DNA from: Alphaproteobacteria bacterium
GTDB lineage: Bacteria > Pseudomonadota > Alphaproteobacteria > Rhizobiales > Beijerinckiaceae
Reading direction: 5' to 3'
DNA: 64,000 nucleotides
Assembly (NCBI GenBank): GCA_016869595.1
Contig: VGDT01000001.1
Span: 186,001-250,000 of the forward strand
Positions 56,016 to 64,000 of the stretch are shown piece after piece (positions within the stretch are counted from its first letter, which is position 1; every line of letters begins with the position of its first letter). The notes below the pieces were generated by a model. That model worked only from the letters and a program-made list of their open reading frames with translations, did not search any database and was not told the DNA's origin. The position numbers were made by a program, and so were the translations under genes.

Positions 56016-56801
56016 ATGCGTATCGTTCTGGGCTTGGTCGTTATCTGCTTTGCGGCGCTATCGGCCCAGGGCCTGCATGCGCAAGACATGCTGCAAGGCG
56101 TCGATCTTGCGCAGCCCGCCTATTCCCAGGCTGAGCTCACACGCGCCGACATCGAAGCGGCGCTGCAGCATCGCAAGAGCGGACACAAGGTCGATCTTTC
56201 GGAGAAAGGCCTTAACGGCCTCGATCTTTCCGGCCTCGATTTGCACGGCGTCGATTTTCGCGCGGCGCGCCTAAACAAGACCTCGCTGGCGGGCGCACGG
56301 CTTGACGACGCCATTCTCGATCAGGCCTGGCTCATTGAGGCGGACCTCACTGGCGCATCGCTCAAAGGCGCGCACGCCTTCGCTACGCAAATGCAGCGCA
56401 TGCGCGCAGACGGCGCCGACTTCGCGCATGCGCGTCTCGCAGGCGATCTCACCGGCGCGTCAGTGCGCGGCGCCAATTTCAGCGAGGCGGATCTTTCCGC
56501 CGACATGAAGAACCAGTCTATGGGTTTGATGCGCGCGGTCCTGCGTTCGGCCGTGCTCGAAGGCGCGCGTTTTCACAACGCTAATCTCGCGAGCGCCGAT
56601 CTCCGGTTTGCGCGCGCCGCGGGCGCCGATTTTTCCAACGCGAATTTGAAAGGCGCGGACGCCGCCGGCGCGGATTTCACAAGCGTCAATTGGACTGGCG
56701 CGAAGACCGACGGTCTCGACCTTGATTCCGCGCAGATCGACTCTGCTGCTCGGGCTACGCTCTCGGGCGCGCAAAACGTCGATCGCGCGCGCCTAAAATG
56801 A
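56016..56801 (+). CDS. Secreted pentapeptide-repeat protein
   Basis: A 261-residue protein with a signal peptide (IVLGLVVICFAALSAQGLHA, ~3-22), then a helical segment. From ~60 it carries A(D/N)LxG-type pentapeptide repeats: LNGLDLSGLDLHGVDFRAARL, ADLTGASLKGA and NLASADLRFARAAGADFSNA. These form a right-handed quadrilateral beta helix. The role is not deducible; many such proteins are structural or bind DNA mimics. It ends in a four-base overlap with the ROK kinase gene, so they are co-expressed. Confidence 0.88.
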   Translation: MRIVLGLVVICFAALSAQGLHAQDMLQGVDLAQPAYSQAELTRADIEAALQHRKSGHKVDLSEKGLNGLDLSGLDLHGVDFRAARLNKTSLAGARLDDAILDQAWLIEADLTGASLKGAHAFATQMQRMRADGADFAHARLAGDLTGASVRGANFSEADLSADMKNQSMGLMRAVLRSAVLEGARFHNANLASADLRFARAAGADFSNANLKGADAAGADFTSVNWTGAKTDGLDLDSAQIDSAARATLSGAQNVDRARLK

Positions 56802-57721
56802 CGCGCGATTTCATTCGCATCGGCGTCGATCTTGGCGGCACAAAGATCGAGGCGATCGCTCTTAACGCCGAAGGGAAGACGCTGGCGCGTCGGCGCGTCC
56901 CGACGCCTGCGCATGATTACGAAGCGATTATCGCCGCTGTCGCGACGCTCGTTCACGATATTGAAGCCGATATCGGCCGGCGCGGGGCCGTGGGCGTTGG
57001 CGCGCCCGGCTCAATTGCCCCCCACACTGAACTTGTGAGAATTTCCAACACCGCCGTCGTCAACGGGAAGCCGCTCAATGCCGATCTCGCGCAGGCGCTC
57101 GGGCGTTCGGTGCGCATCGCCAATGACGCGGATTGTTTCGCGCTGTCGGAGGCGATCGACGGCGCCGGCCGCGGCGCTGGCGTGGTCTTCGGCGTCATTC
57201 TTGGCACGGGCGTCGGCGGAGGCCTTATCGTCAACGGAAAGATCGTCGAGGGCCGAAATCGGCTCGCCGGCGAATGGGGCCATACGCCGCTGCCCTGGAT
57301 GACGCCGGATGAATATCCTGGCGTATCCTGCTTTTGTGGACACAGCGGCTGCATCGAGACCTTTCTCTGTGGCGCGGGTCTTTCACGAGAGCATGAGAGA
57401 CGCTCCGGCGAGCTTCTTCCTGCGACCGAAGTCGCTGCGCTGGCGGAGGCAGGCGACCCAAGCGCGCTTGCAAGCCTCGATCGCTATCAGGATCGGCTGG
57501 CGCGCGCGCTCGCGATGATCGTCGACATCATCGATCCTGACGCATTCGTGCTCGGCGGCGGGCTCTCCAATATCTCGCGGCTCTACGAAGGGCTCGCCGC
57601 AAGAGTGGGAAAGCACGCGCTGATCGAAGACCTCGACACGAAAATCCTGCCGAATGCGCATGGCGATTCAAGCGGCGTGCGCGGGGCGGCTTGGCTTTGG
57701 AGTCCCGGGGAGATCGACTGA
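56798..57721 (+). CDS. ROK family sugar kinase
   Basis: ATP-dependent sugar kinase of 307 residues. The phosphate motif is RIGVDLGGTKIEAIAL, followed by GVGAPGSIAP. Catalytic Asp lies in IANDADCFALSEAI and the sugar site in GTGVGGGLIVNG. The zinc site is GEWGHTPLPW plus CFCGHSGCIETFLCG (His plus three Cys). Substrate could be fructose, glucose or N-acetylglucosamine; the zinc motif fits all of these subgroups. Overlaps the pentapeptide gene. Confidence 0.9.
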   Translation: MTRDFIRIGVDLGGTKIEAIALNAEGKTLARRRVPTPAHDYEAIIAAVATLVHDIEADIGRRGAVGVGAPGSIAPHTELVRISNTAVVNGKPLNADLAQALGRSVRIANDADCFALSEAIDGAGRGAGVVFGVILGTGVGGGLIVNGKIVEGRNRLAGEWGHTPLPWMTPDEYPGVSCFCGHSGCIETFLCGAGLSREHERRSGELLPATEVAALAEAGDPSALASLDRYQDRLARALAMIVDIIDPDAFVLGGGLSNISRLYEGLAARVGKHALIEDLDTKILPNAHGDSSGVRGAAWLWSPGEID

Positions 57722-57826
57722 CGAGCGTGGCGGCGCGGCGCCGTCCAAGAGCGCCTCGCTGAGAGCCTGCGCCGGCGCCGTTCCCTCCGGCTGCGCGCCG
57801 GTGTATGCGGAAAGGATCGTGGCGGC

Positions 57827-57942
57827 AAGAGCGCGCTGCGAAAAAGTGGGAACCGGTTTTTCGCGTAAGGCGCGCTCCAAATTATAAGAATCGATCACGT
57901 TATCTGCGTTCAGGCGAGTCCGCCTGAACGCAGCGTGATCTA
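57827..57942 (-). repeat. 116-bp composite hairpin repeat, copy B (before nadK)
   Basis: The reverse complement of this stretch matches copy A (23695-23810) base for base outside a few positions. It has the same outer GATCACG/CGTGATC pairing, CTGC...GCAG stem and GCGAAAAA/TTTTTCGC second hairpin. The inner stem reads GTTCAGGCG/CGCCTGAAC instead of ATTTGGGCG/CGCCCAAAT, with pairing kept. Lies 24 bases before nadK. Confidence 0.9.
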
Positions 57943-57966
57943 AGGGCGAACGCGAGGGGAGTAGCG

Positions 57967-58761
57967 ATGGGCGCCGCCGGAGACAGCGGAAAGAACCTTT
58001 GCGCCAAGCTGGCCTTTCTCGCCTCGGGCGCGCCGGAGGCGGAAGAAGCGCGCCTGCGCCTCGTCGAAAAATACGGCGACTGCCCGCCTGAAGAAGCCGA
58101 TTGCATCGTCGCGCTCGGGGGCGACGGCCTCATGCTGCGCACGCTGCATCGTTTCATGGACGCCGGCAAGCCGATCTACGGAATGAACCGCGGCTCGGTC
58201 GGCTTTCTGATGAACCAGTATCGCGAGACCGGCTTGCGCAAGCGGATCGCCGACGCCAAATCGTCGGTTGTGCACCCGCTGCTGATGCACGCCGTCAATG
58301 TGCGCGGCGACGAGTTTTCGGCGCACGCCATCAATGAGGTGTCGTTGCTGCGCCAGACGTCGCAGATCGCCAAGCTGCGCATTCTGGTCAATGGCCAGGA
58401 ACGCATGCCGGAGCTCATCACCGACGGCGTGCTGGTGTCGACGCCTGCCGGCTCCACCGCCTATAATCTTTCCGCCAATGGTCCGATCCTGCCGCTCGAC
58501 GCGCCGCTGATGGCTCTGACGCCCATCTCCGCCTTTCGCCCACGACGCTGGCATGGCGCGCTATTGCCGGACGCGGCCAAGGTGCGCATCGAAGTCCTAG
58601 AGGCGGGCAAGCGCCCCGTCTCCGTCGTCGCTGACCATGACGAATTCCGCGACCTCGCCTATGTCGACGTTGAGATGGACCAAGGAACGAAGCTGATCCT
58701 GCTGCACGATCCCGGCCATTCGCTGGAAGAGCGGATTCTTCGCGAGCAGTTCGGATATTGA
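57967..58761 (+). CDS. nadK: NAD kinase
   Basis: Makes NADP from NAD and ATP (or polyphosphate). The 264-residue protein contains the GGDG motif ([15 protein letters not shown], ~48-62), [16 protein letters not shown] and the NE/D block [36 protein letters not shown] and [19 protein letters not shown] complete the family pattern. Start ATG 57967 follows GAGGGGAGTAGCG. Its stop is directly abutted by the next start. Confidence 0.95.
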   Translation: MGAAGDSGKNLCAKLAFLASGAPEAEEARLRLVEKYGDCPPEEADCIVALGGDGLMLRTLHRFMDAGKPIYGMNRGSVGFLMNQYRETGLRKRIADAKSSVVHPLLMHAVNVRGDEFSAHAINEVSLLRQTSQIAKLRILVNGQERMPELITDGVLVSTPAGSTAYNLSANGPILPLDAPLMALTPISAFRPRRWHGALLPDAAKVRIEVLEAGKRPVSVVADHDEFRDLAYVDVEMDQGTKLILLHDPGHSLEERILREQFGY

Positions 58762-59061
58762 ATGCCTGACTCAGCGATCAAACCATTTCGCTGTCATGTC
58801 TTCGTCTGCGTCAACAAACGCGATGGCAAACCGGCGTGCGAGGACCACGGGGCGAAGAAAGCGCTCGAAAAGGCGAAAGACGCCGTGAAGGCGCTGCCCT
58901 TCGCCAAGCGCGAAGGCGTGCGCCTGTCGCAGTCGGGCTGCCTCGGACAATGCGAACACGGTCCTGTCGCCGTCGCCTATCCTAGCGGAAAATGGATCAG
59001 CTATTCGTCGGCCGACGAACTGATCCGCTTCATTCTGGACGCGATCGAAACGGCGGACTGA
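58762..59061 (+). CDS. Thioredoxin-like [2Fe-2S] ferredoxin-domain protein
   Basis: A 99-residue protein with the thioredoxin-fold [2Fe-2S] pattern: CHVFVCVNKRDGKPACEDHG at ~11-30, then VRLSQSGCLGQCEHGPVAVA. The four ligands are probably Cys16, Cys26 and the two cysteines of GCLGQC. Such domains carry electrons and also appear in NADH dehydrogenase subunit E. The ATG follows the nadK stop without a gap, pointing to coupled expression, perhaps in NADPH-linked redox work. Confidence 0.85.
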   Translation: MPDSAIKPFRCHVFVCVNKRDGKPACEDHGAKKALEKAKDAVKALPFAKREGVRLSQSGCLGQCEHGPVAVAYPSGKWISYSSADELIRFILDAIETAD

Positions 59062-59123
59062 TATCAATGATCAGGCTCGGCTGAGCGTGATAGAGTTCGC
59101 TCAGTCTCGAAACCACCTTGATC

Positions 59124-59852
59124 ATGCGCTCCTGTTTGATCCTTGGCTCGGAAGCTGGCGATAGCCACGTCGCGGCGGCGCTCGATTGCGGCGCCGATGC
59201 GCTGCTGTTGCGGCTTGGTCCCTGTGCGCAGGACGAGGCGCGACGCGGCGCCCGCGCGCGCGCTTGCACGCTTATCGGCGAGGTGAAACGGAAGGACGGA
59301 GCGCCGAAACTTTTCGTGGAAGTCGCTCCCGTCGAAAGCGATCTTATCGAGGCTGACCTTGACGCGCTTTTCGGCCTAGGGCCCGACGGCGTCTTTCTTC
59401 CTTCCTGCGACGGCGCCGCCACACTGCAGCGCTTGGCCGTGAAGCTCGCCGTGCGCGAGGCGCAAGCCGGTCTTCCCGACGGCGTCACTAGAATCGGCGC
59501 CTTCGTGGGCGGCGACCCGGCCGGCGTTTTGGCTCTGCGCTCGCTCGCTAGCGCAACCCCGCGTCTCGCGGCGCTGGCCTTCGACGAAGCTGCGCTGAGC
59601 GCGTCGCTCGGTCTCACTGAGGCCGGCGGCGCCGCCATTGAAATGGCGCGCGCTGCGGTCATCCTGGCGGCGGGTTCTGCCGGCGTTCCGGCGTTTGCGC
59701 CGCCGGTCCGGATCGGGCAAGAGGCCGCCTATGCGGCGGCGCGCCGCGACGGTTTTGCAGGCGCAATGGCGCTGCGACCGGAACAGGTCGCCCACATCCT
59801 CAAAGTCTTCCCGCCGGGGGAGAATCGACAAAAAGGCCAATCGTCGGCATAG
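59124..59852 (+). CDS. HpcH/HpaI aldolase/citrate-lyase-like protein
   Basis: A 242-residue protein with a TIM-barrel-like pattern: SCLILGSEAGDSHVAAALDC, VEVAPVESDLIEADLDALFG and GPDGVFLPSCDGAATLQRLA. A conserved core resembles CoA-ester lyases (HpcH/HpaI), but the usual metal ligand run is not clear to me. Activity is therefore uncertain. TTG 59118 is an alternative start; no strong ribosome site. Confidence 0.6.
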   Translation: MRSCLILGSEAGDSHVAAALDCGADALLLRLGPCAQDEARRGARARACTLIGEVKRKDGAPKLFVEVAPVESDLIEADLDALFGLGPDGVFLPSCDGAATLQRLAVKLAVREAQAGLPDGVTRIGAFVGGDPAGVLALRSLASATPRLAALAFDEAALSASLGLTEAGGAAIEMARAAVILAAGSAGVPAFAPPVRIGQEAAYAAARRDGFAGAMALRPEQVAHILKVFPPGENRQKGQSSA

Positions 59853-59861
59853 AACGGTCCA

Positions 59862-60854
59862 ATGAAAAAAGTCCGATTGGCCGCGCTCAGCCGAGTGGCC
59901 GCGGCGGCGCTCGCCAGCGCAGCGCCACTTTCCGTACAGGCGCAAGCGCAGCAGCAGACTCCACGTCACTCCCGTCCGCCTCACGGCCCGGGCGAGCCGG
60001 CCGGACCCGCTGCGCACGACGAGAAGCTATTCCATCTCCGGCTCAGCGCGACGCTCGCCGCCAATGAGCAGCAGCCTGTTCGTTCGGGCCTCGTCTGGCG
60101 CGTTTTCGAGGAGAGCGCACAGCCGGACGGCTCCCACAAGCTTGTGGCGCAATCCGAGGAGGCGGCCCCGACTCTGCCTCTGCCGCGAGGCTCCTATATC
60201 GTCCACGTCGCCTATGGCCTTGCGGGCGTCACGCGCCGCGTCGCTATAGAGAGCGGCAATGTTTCCGAGCTTATCGTATTGAACGCGGGCGGTCTGAAGC
60301 TTGTCGACAAGCTAGGCGATGCGCGTATTCCCTCGCAGCGTCTCTCGGTTTCGATTTATGTGCCGGAGCGCGGCAATTCCGAAGCGAAGCTCATTCTCGC
60401 CAACGCCAAGTCGGACGAAGTGATCTGTCTCCCGGAAGGCGCCTATCACGTCGTGTCCACATTGCTCGACACGGGGCAGGGCGCTCAGGGCGGAGCCAAT
60501 GAAACAAACTCGGTTGTGACGGCGGACTTGAAGATCCCGGCGGGCAAGCTCGTCGAAGCGACTTTGCGCCATCGCGCAGCCACCATCACCTTAAAGCTGG
60601 TCAAGCAGCCAGGCGGCGAGGCGCTCGCCAATACGAGCTTTTCAGTGCTCACGCCAGGCGGCGACGTTATCCGCGAACTGATCGGCGCCTTCCCTTCTCT
60701 GGTGCTGGCGGAAGGCGAATATGTCGCCATCGCGCGCCACGAGGGCAAAACCTATCAGGGAACCTTTCGCGTGCAGTCGACGAAGGATGCGGACGTCGAA
60801 ATTGTGATGCACGATCAGCCGCGCAATCCCGCGAACGACGAGCCTCCGCAATAA
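59862..60854 (+). CDS. Secreted beta-rich protein of unknown function
   Basis: A 330-residue protein with a signal peptide (LSRVAAAALASAAPLSVQA, ~9-27) and a Pro/His-rich linker. Two or three immunoglobulin- or carboxypeptidase-regulatory-like beta domains follow: VRSGLVWRVFEESAQPDG and LPLPRGSYIVHVAYGLAGV, then EALANTSFSVLTPGGDVI and LAEGEYVAIARHEGKTYQG. The paired segments RGSYIVHVAY, EGAYHVVSTL and EGEYVAIARH indicate repeated domains. Function unknown; close upstream genes are HpcH-like and ferredoxin. Confidence 0.75.
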   Translation: MKKVRLAALSRVAAAALASAAPLSVQAQAQQQTPRHSRPPHGPGEPAGPAAHDEKLFHLRLSATLAANEQQPVRSGLVWRVFEESAQPDGSHKLVAQSEEAAPTLPLPRGSYIVHVAYGLAGVTRRVAIESGNVSELIVLNAGGLKLVDKLGDARIPSQRLSVSIYVPERGNSEAKLILANAKSDEVICLPEGAYHVVSTLLDTGQGAQGGANETNSVVTADLKIPAGKLVEATLRHRAATITLKLVKQPGGEALANTSFSVLTPGGDVIRELIGAFPSLVLAEGEYVAIARHEGKTYQGTFRVQSTKDADVEIVMHDQPRNPANDEPPQ

Positions 60855-60880
60855 AAAGCCGCCCGGAAACCGGGCGGCTT
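60852..60880. terminator. Intrinsic terminator, mainly for the porin gene
   Basis: AAGCCGCCCGG (60856-60866) pairs perfectly with CCGGGCGGCTT (60870-60880) around AAA. On the minus strand TTTTTA follows, so it best serves the porin gene ending at 60912. It overlaps the stop codon of the plus-strand gene and may act both ways. Confidence 0.8.
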
Positions 60881-60911
60881 GCTTGGGATGCGCCTCTTTT
60901 GAAAAGAGGGA

Positions 60912-62537
60912 CTATAGGATCGTGAAGGGAATGATCACGTCCATGTTGAACATTCCTTGGTTCGAACTCAGACCGCTACGGCTGAAGAAGGGCGTCGTGC
61001 CATTGACGGTCGTGTCCCAACGCAGTTCCGGTCGAATGATCAGGCCGGTGACATAGGGCAGTTTGGCGGGCAGTTCCGGCGTGATTGTCATGCCCAGGGT
61101 GAAGGCGAGATAACTGGTGCCGGCGTAGAAGGGTCGGTTGGCGTATAGACCGGTGTTAAGCAGGCTCTGGTTGATGCAGGACGGACACCAGAAACCATGA
61201 ACAGAGTTGACCGAGTCGAAGTATCCTGGAAAGGCGCTGACGAAGAAGTTATTGTTGTCACGGAAGAATTCGGCGCGCGCGTTAAGTTTGAAAGTGTCGT
61301 TGATCTTGTAGGAAGCGTATTGCGCGATGCCGAAGGCGCGTGCGCCCATCGGGTAGGCGGGAGCCATTCCCCAGAAGCCGGTGTTGCCGGTAAGCGCGTT
61401 CGCCGCGGCCCATGCCTTTTGCGGCAGGCCGAAGGAACTCGGATTCCAGCCGCTTTCCAGCATGAAGCTCATGTCGGTAATGAAGGTCAGGTCCTCGGTC
61501 GCTTTCCAGGTCGTCGTTATGTTGTTGAACGAGCGGATCGCTGAGTTGGGGTTACAGGCGCAAAAGCTCGGCTGGCCGATGCCGTTCTGGTTGAAGGGCC
61601 AACCCGGCGTGAGGACAGTTGGCCAACCACCCGCCGTGAAGGGGACGCCTAGGAAGCCGGTGGGCCAGCCGACGCCAAGCGGATCGGTCTGTCTCGGATT
61701 TTCGGGACCGGTATGGGTGATCGCCAGAATGGTCAGTTTGCCGTCGAGCAGGTTGAAGCCCAAACCGCCGTGGAAAGACGCGGCGGCGTTATTGTCGCCC
61801 GGCCAGCCGAGGCTCGTATTCACGCCGCTGGTCACGCCCGTATAGACGTCGAGCCAGGGCTTGACGTGGGTGGTGACCATCGCGCCGGTGTGAATGAAGG
61901 GCCCGAAGTTGAAGATATAAGAGTGGCTGTAGAACAGATTGTCCTTTGCCGGGATCACTTCCGCGCCATTATATGTCGGGAACATGCCGAGCTTCAGGTC
62001 GACGCCGCCCTCGCTGATCGGGCTGGTCCACGGAAAATGCGCCAGAACATTGGCCTCGATCGGTCCGATCTGCGTTCGGGACCGAATGGCGTAGTCGAGA
62101 ATCCCGAGGTAGTGGTTGTAGCGCATGTCCTCGCCGATCATGCCCTGGAACTTGAAGCCGAAGTCATAGCCTTCGGCCTTCGGGTCGAGCGGGCGCTGCA
62201 CCGTGAGGAGGAGGCCGTTAAACGTCGGCCAGTTGGCGCGATCCGTGTAGAGATGGCCCCAGTTGAGCTTGTTGAACGGCTGATTGAAATTGACCGCGAC
62301 GCCGCCTTCGATATAGCCGTCGATCGTCAGCGTATCGAGCCAGGCCGGCGGCGGCGCAGGCGGACCTTTAACGACCTTCTCCTTCTTCGCGGGCTTCGCG
62401 GCAGGAGGCGGAGCCGCTGGCTGGGTTTCCTCGGCCAGAGTCGGGTCGACCTCGAACAGCTTCGCCTGAGCATGCGCGCTGGTGATGCTGGTTGCTAGCG
62501 AGAGAGCAGCCACGGTCGAAAGATAGTGCCACTTCAT
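60912..62537 (-). CDS. Outer membrane beta-barrel porin (OmpL/BBP-2-like)
   Basis: A 541-residue outer membrane protein. Signal peptide ~1-23 (STVAALSLATSITSAHA). A Pro/Ala/Lys linker (PAAPPPAAKPAKKEK) precedes a long barrel-like part with alternating aromatic strands (LTIDGYIEGGVAVNFNQPFN, YHYLGILDY-like segments, FKLNARAEFFRDNNNFFVSA) and a final strand MFNMDVIIPFTIL. This matches the putative beta-barrel porin-2 (OmpL-like) family. Two Cys pairs (FCACNP, FWCPSC) are unusual in a porin. It is divergent from the Rieske protein. Confidence 0.85.
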   Translation of the reverse strand: MKWHYLSTVAALSLATSITSAHAQAKLFEVDPTLAEETQPAAPPPAAKPAKKEKVVKGPPAPPPAWLDTLTIDGYIEGGVAVNFNQPFNKLNWGHLYTDRANWPTFNGLLLTVQRPLDPKAEGYDFGFKFQGMIGEDMRYNHYLGILDYAIRSRTQIGPIEANVLAHFPWTSPISEGGVDLKLGMFPTYNGAEVIPAKDNLFYSHSYIFNFGPFIHTGAMVTTHVKPWLDVYTGVTSGVNTSLGWPGDNNAAASFHGGLGFNLLDGKLTILAITHTGPENPRQTDPLGVGWPTGFLGVPFTAGGWPTVLTPGWPFNQNGIGQPSFCACNPNSAIRSFNNITTTWKATEDLTFITDMSFMLESGWNPSSFGLPQKAWAAANALTGNTGFWGMAPAYPMGARAFGIAQYASYKINDTFKLNARAEFFRDNNNFFVSAFPGYFDSVNSVHGFWCPSCINQSLLNTGLYANRPFYAGTSYLAFTLGMTITPELPAKLPYVTGLIIRPELRWDTTVNGTTPFFSRSGLSSNQGMFNMDVIIPFTIL

Positions 62538-62891
62538 TGTCAGGAACTCCGGTCGGCGGGCGAAATCTGATCGATATCACTCGCGAGCGAAGTTTCGTTC
62601 AAGTCCAAGGTCCGCGCATCTGCCCAATTATTGGGCAAAATTGGCATTGCACATATCTGTTTCTTGTCACTGTGGCGACAATGTCACATTTTTCATTGGT
62701 TTCTGTCCTGCGCCCGTTGATTTTGCGGGACTCATCAGTGAGCGAAATGCGACAAAACTCGGCCGCTGTCAGCCGAATCGCGGTGGTTTCCTTTCCTGGC
62801 CGAGGCTTGTCCGTCATCGAGCCTCGCCCTTGTTAGATAAGCGTGGCCATTGATTGGCGCGCGTTGCGCCGGTTGGAAGCGGGAGAGCGAC
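62538..62891. other. Divergent regulatory region between porin and Rieske-FAD genes
   Basis: This 354-base stretch shows no convincing gene. It contains the TGCCCAAT palindrome at 62621, paired TGTCAC motifs near 62668 and 62685, and GGGAG before the Rieske-FAD start. Promoter boxes could not be placed with confidence. Confidence 0.5.
62621..62637. promoter_or_regulatory. Operator-like perfect palindrome
   Basis: TGCCCAAT-T-ATTGGGCA has eight-base arms around one base and lies 84 bases upstream of the porin start. The size fits a dimeric regulator site; the regulator is unknown. Confidence 0.45.
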
Positions 62892-64000
62892 ATGGCGGAA
62901 GAGGGGCGCGACCAATTAGAGGGCCCCGACTTCTCGCAGGGCGTCGCGCCCGAAGTCATCCCAGAAGGTCGCCCTTTGCTCGGTCACGTGGCGGGCGAGG
63001 AAGCGGTCATGGCGCGGCAGGGTGACGAGTTCTTCGTCACCGGGGCTCACTGCACGCATTATCACGGGCCGCTTGCCGAGGGGCTCGTCGTGGGCGGGTC
63101 AATCCGGTGCCCCTGGCATCACGCCTGTTTCAGCCTTCGCAGCGGCCGCGCATTACGCGCGCCCGCGTTTGATCCGTTGCCGCGGTGGCGGGTCGAGCAG
63201 GCCGATGGGAAGGTTTTTGCCCGCGAAAGGCTTCCCGAGCCGGGGCCGGCGAAGCGCAAGGGCGCCGCCGAACCGCGCAGCGTCGTCATCGTCGGGGGCG
63301 GCGCAGCGGGTTTCGCCGCAGCGCAGATGCTTAGGGCCGAAGGCTACGATGGAATTTTGGAGCTGATCAGCGCCGATACGACGGAGCCGTATGATCGCCC
63401 CAATCTTTCCAAGGACTATCTCGCTGGAACGGCGCAACCGGATTGGCTGCCTTTGCGCGATCCGGCCTGGTATCGCGAGAAGGGCGTTCAACTACGCCTG
63501 GGACAGCGCGTTGAATCGCTCGACCCCGCATCGAAGCGACTGACGCTCATAGACGGCGCGACATTGTCTTACGACGCGCTGCTTTTGGCCACCGGCGCCT
63601 TTCCCGTTAAGTTGCAAACGCCCGGAGCCGATCGTCCGCATGTGCATTATCTGCGCTCGCTTTCCGACGCCGACTATTTGATCGCTGCTTCCGCGCGAGC
63701 GCGTCGCGTCGCCGTCATCGGCGCAAGCTTCATCGGACTAGAAGTGGCGGCGTCGTTGCGCGCTCGCGATCTCGACGTGCATGTCATTGCGCCGGAGGCG
63801 ATCCCGATGGCGCGCATTCTCGGCTCCGAACTTGGCGCGCATGTCAGGAAGCTGCACGAGAGCCACGGCGTCGTCTTCCATCTCGAGGATATAGCGACCG
63901 AGATTGGCGAGCGCACGCTTACCTTGAAAAGCGGCGCCGCCTTGGACGTCGATCTCGTGGTCATCGGCGTCGGCGTGAAGCCGGATCTTTCACTCGCCCA
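62892..64000 (+). CDS. Rieske [2Fe-2S]-FAD oxidoreductase (AIFM3-like), 3' cut by window
   Basis: The protein combines an N-terminal Rieske domain and a pyridine-nucleotide-disulfide reductase-type FAD domain. Rieske ligands are CTHYHGPL and CPWHHACF (~54 and 74). The FAD domain follows at ~130 with VVIVGGGAAGFAAAQMLRAE and DRPNLSKDYLAG. A second Rossmann motif, RVAVIGASFIGLEVAASLRA, binds NAD(P)H near 270. It probably reduces a dioxygenase or ferredoxin partner, but none is visible. ATG 62892 follows GGGAGAGCG. At least 369 codons, running off the right edge. Confidence 0.92.
   Translation, partial: MAEEGRDQLEGPDFSQGVAPEVIPEGRPLLGHVAGEEAVMARQGDEFFVTGAHCTHYHGPLAEGLVVGGSIRCPWHHACFSLRSGRALRAPAFDPLPRWRVEQADGKVFARERLPEPGPAKRKGAAEPRSVVIVGGGAAGFAAAQMLRAEGYDGILELISADTTEPYDRPNLSKDYLAGTAQPDWLPLRDPAWYREKGVQLRLGQRVESLDPASKRLTLIDGATLSYDALLLATGAFPVKLQTPGADRPHVHYLRSLSDADYLIAASARARRVAVIGASFIGLEVAASLRARDLDVHVIAPEAIPMARILGSELGAHVRKLHESHGVVFHLEDIATEIGERTLTLKSGAALDVDLVVIGVGVKPDLSLA

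Overview
This window looks like chromosomal DNA of a GC-rich alphaproteobacterium of the order Hyphomicrobiales (Rhizobiales). The evidence is an RNase P RNA gene just before a complete division and cell-wall (dcw) cluster in the rhizobial order, a chorismate mutase-hisC-tyrA block, ispH-thrB-rnhA, glnB-glnA, a ~460-residue glutamate-cysteine ligase, a PHA-granule regulatory protein and an ETF-ubiquinone oxidoreductase. Several dispersed hairpin repeats resemble elements I recall from methylotrophic Beijerinckiaceae/Methylocystaceae. That family placement is an inference, and no methane or methanol oxidation gene lies in the window.

Layout. 1-1777: partial type II NADH dehydrogenase (minus), rnpB with a readable promoter, and a GNAT acetyltransferase running into the rnpB 3' end. 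2033-20439: rsmH-ftsL-ftsI-murE-murF-mraY-murD-ftsW-murG-murC-(hairpin repeat)-murB-ddl-ftsQ-ftsA-ftsZ, mostly with 1-4 base overlaps and closed by an intrinsic terminator after ftsZ. 20546-25502: lpxC, bamD, an opposed esterase and recN. 25503-26633: accessory stretch with a Gly/Tyr-rich secreted protein and the tail of a MazF-like toxin gene. 26634-30294: chorismate mutase, hisC, tyrA and a methyltransferase. 30269-36156: PHA-granule protein, extensin-like protein, pstS with a triple Pho-box-like repeat, glnA, glnB, a sulfurtransferase and a cysteine-cluster protein. 36209-41617: DUF3108, DUF1190, a 37-residue membrane peptide, an atypical LuxR-type regulator, a YdcF-like protein and ETF-QO. 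41792-45143: MFP/ATPase/permease ABC exporter plus a small membrane protein. 45181-50510: ubiA, a secreted Cys protein, rsmE, a porin-N-terminus fragment, gshA and DUF937. 50807-53244: ispH-thrB-rnhA. 53437-57721: OmpA protein with three ~121-residue repeats, a membrane protein with a helix-hairpin-helix region, a secreted pentapeptide-repeat protein and a ROK kinase. 57967-60854: nadK, a thioredoxin-like [2Fe-2S] protein, an HpcH-like protein and a secreted protein. 60912-64000: a beta-barrel porin divergent from a Rieske/FAD reductase that runs off the end.

Most of the window is core housekeeping: peptidoglycan precursors (murA and similar lie elsewhere), the divisome, lipid A commitment, outer-membrane assembly, aromatic amino acids, nitrogen and phosphate sensing, quinone and isoprenoid synthesis. 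The most unusual items are a pair of 116-bp repeats whose hairpin stems differ by three compensating base-pair changes, an lpxC with no ATG or GTG start but a strong Shine-Dalgarno before an ATT, a BamD without a lipobox, a receiver domain with Gly at the phosphoacceptor position, an undetected 37-residue membrane peptide with its own terminator, a MazF remnant, a porin-like stub, and the repeat-bearing OmpA/HhH/pentapeptide envelope group. No tRNA, CRISPR array, transposase or prophage was recognised.
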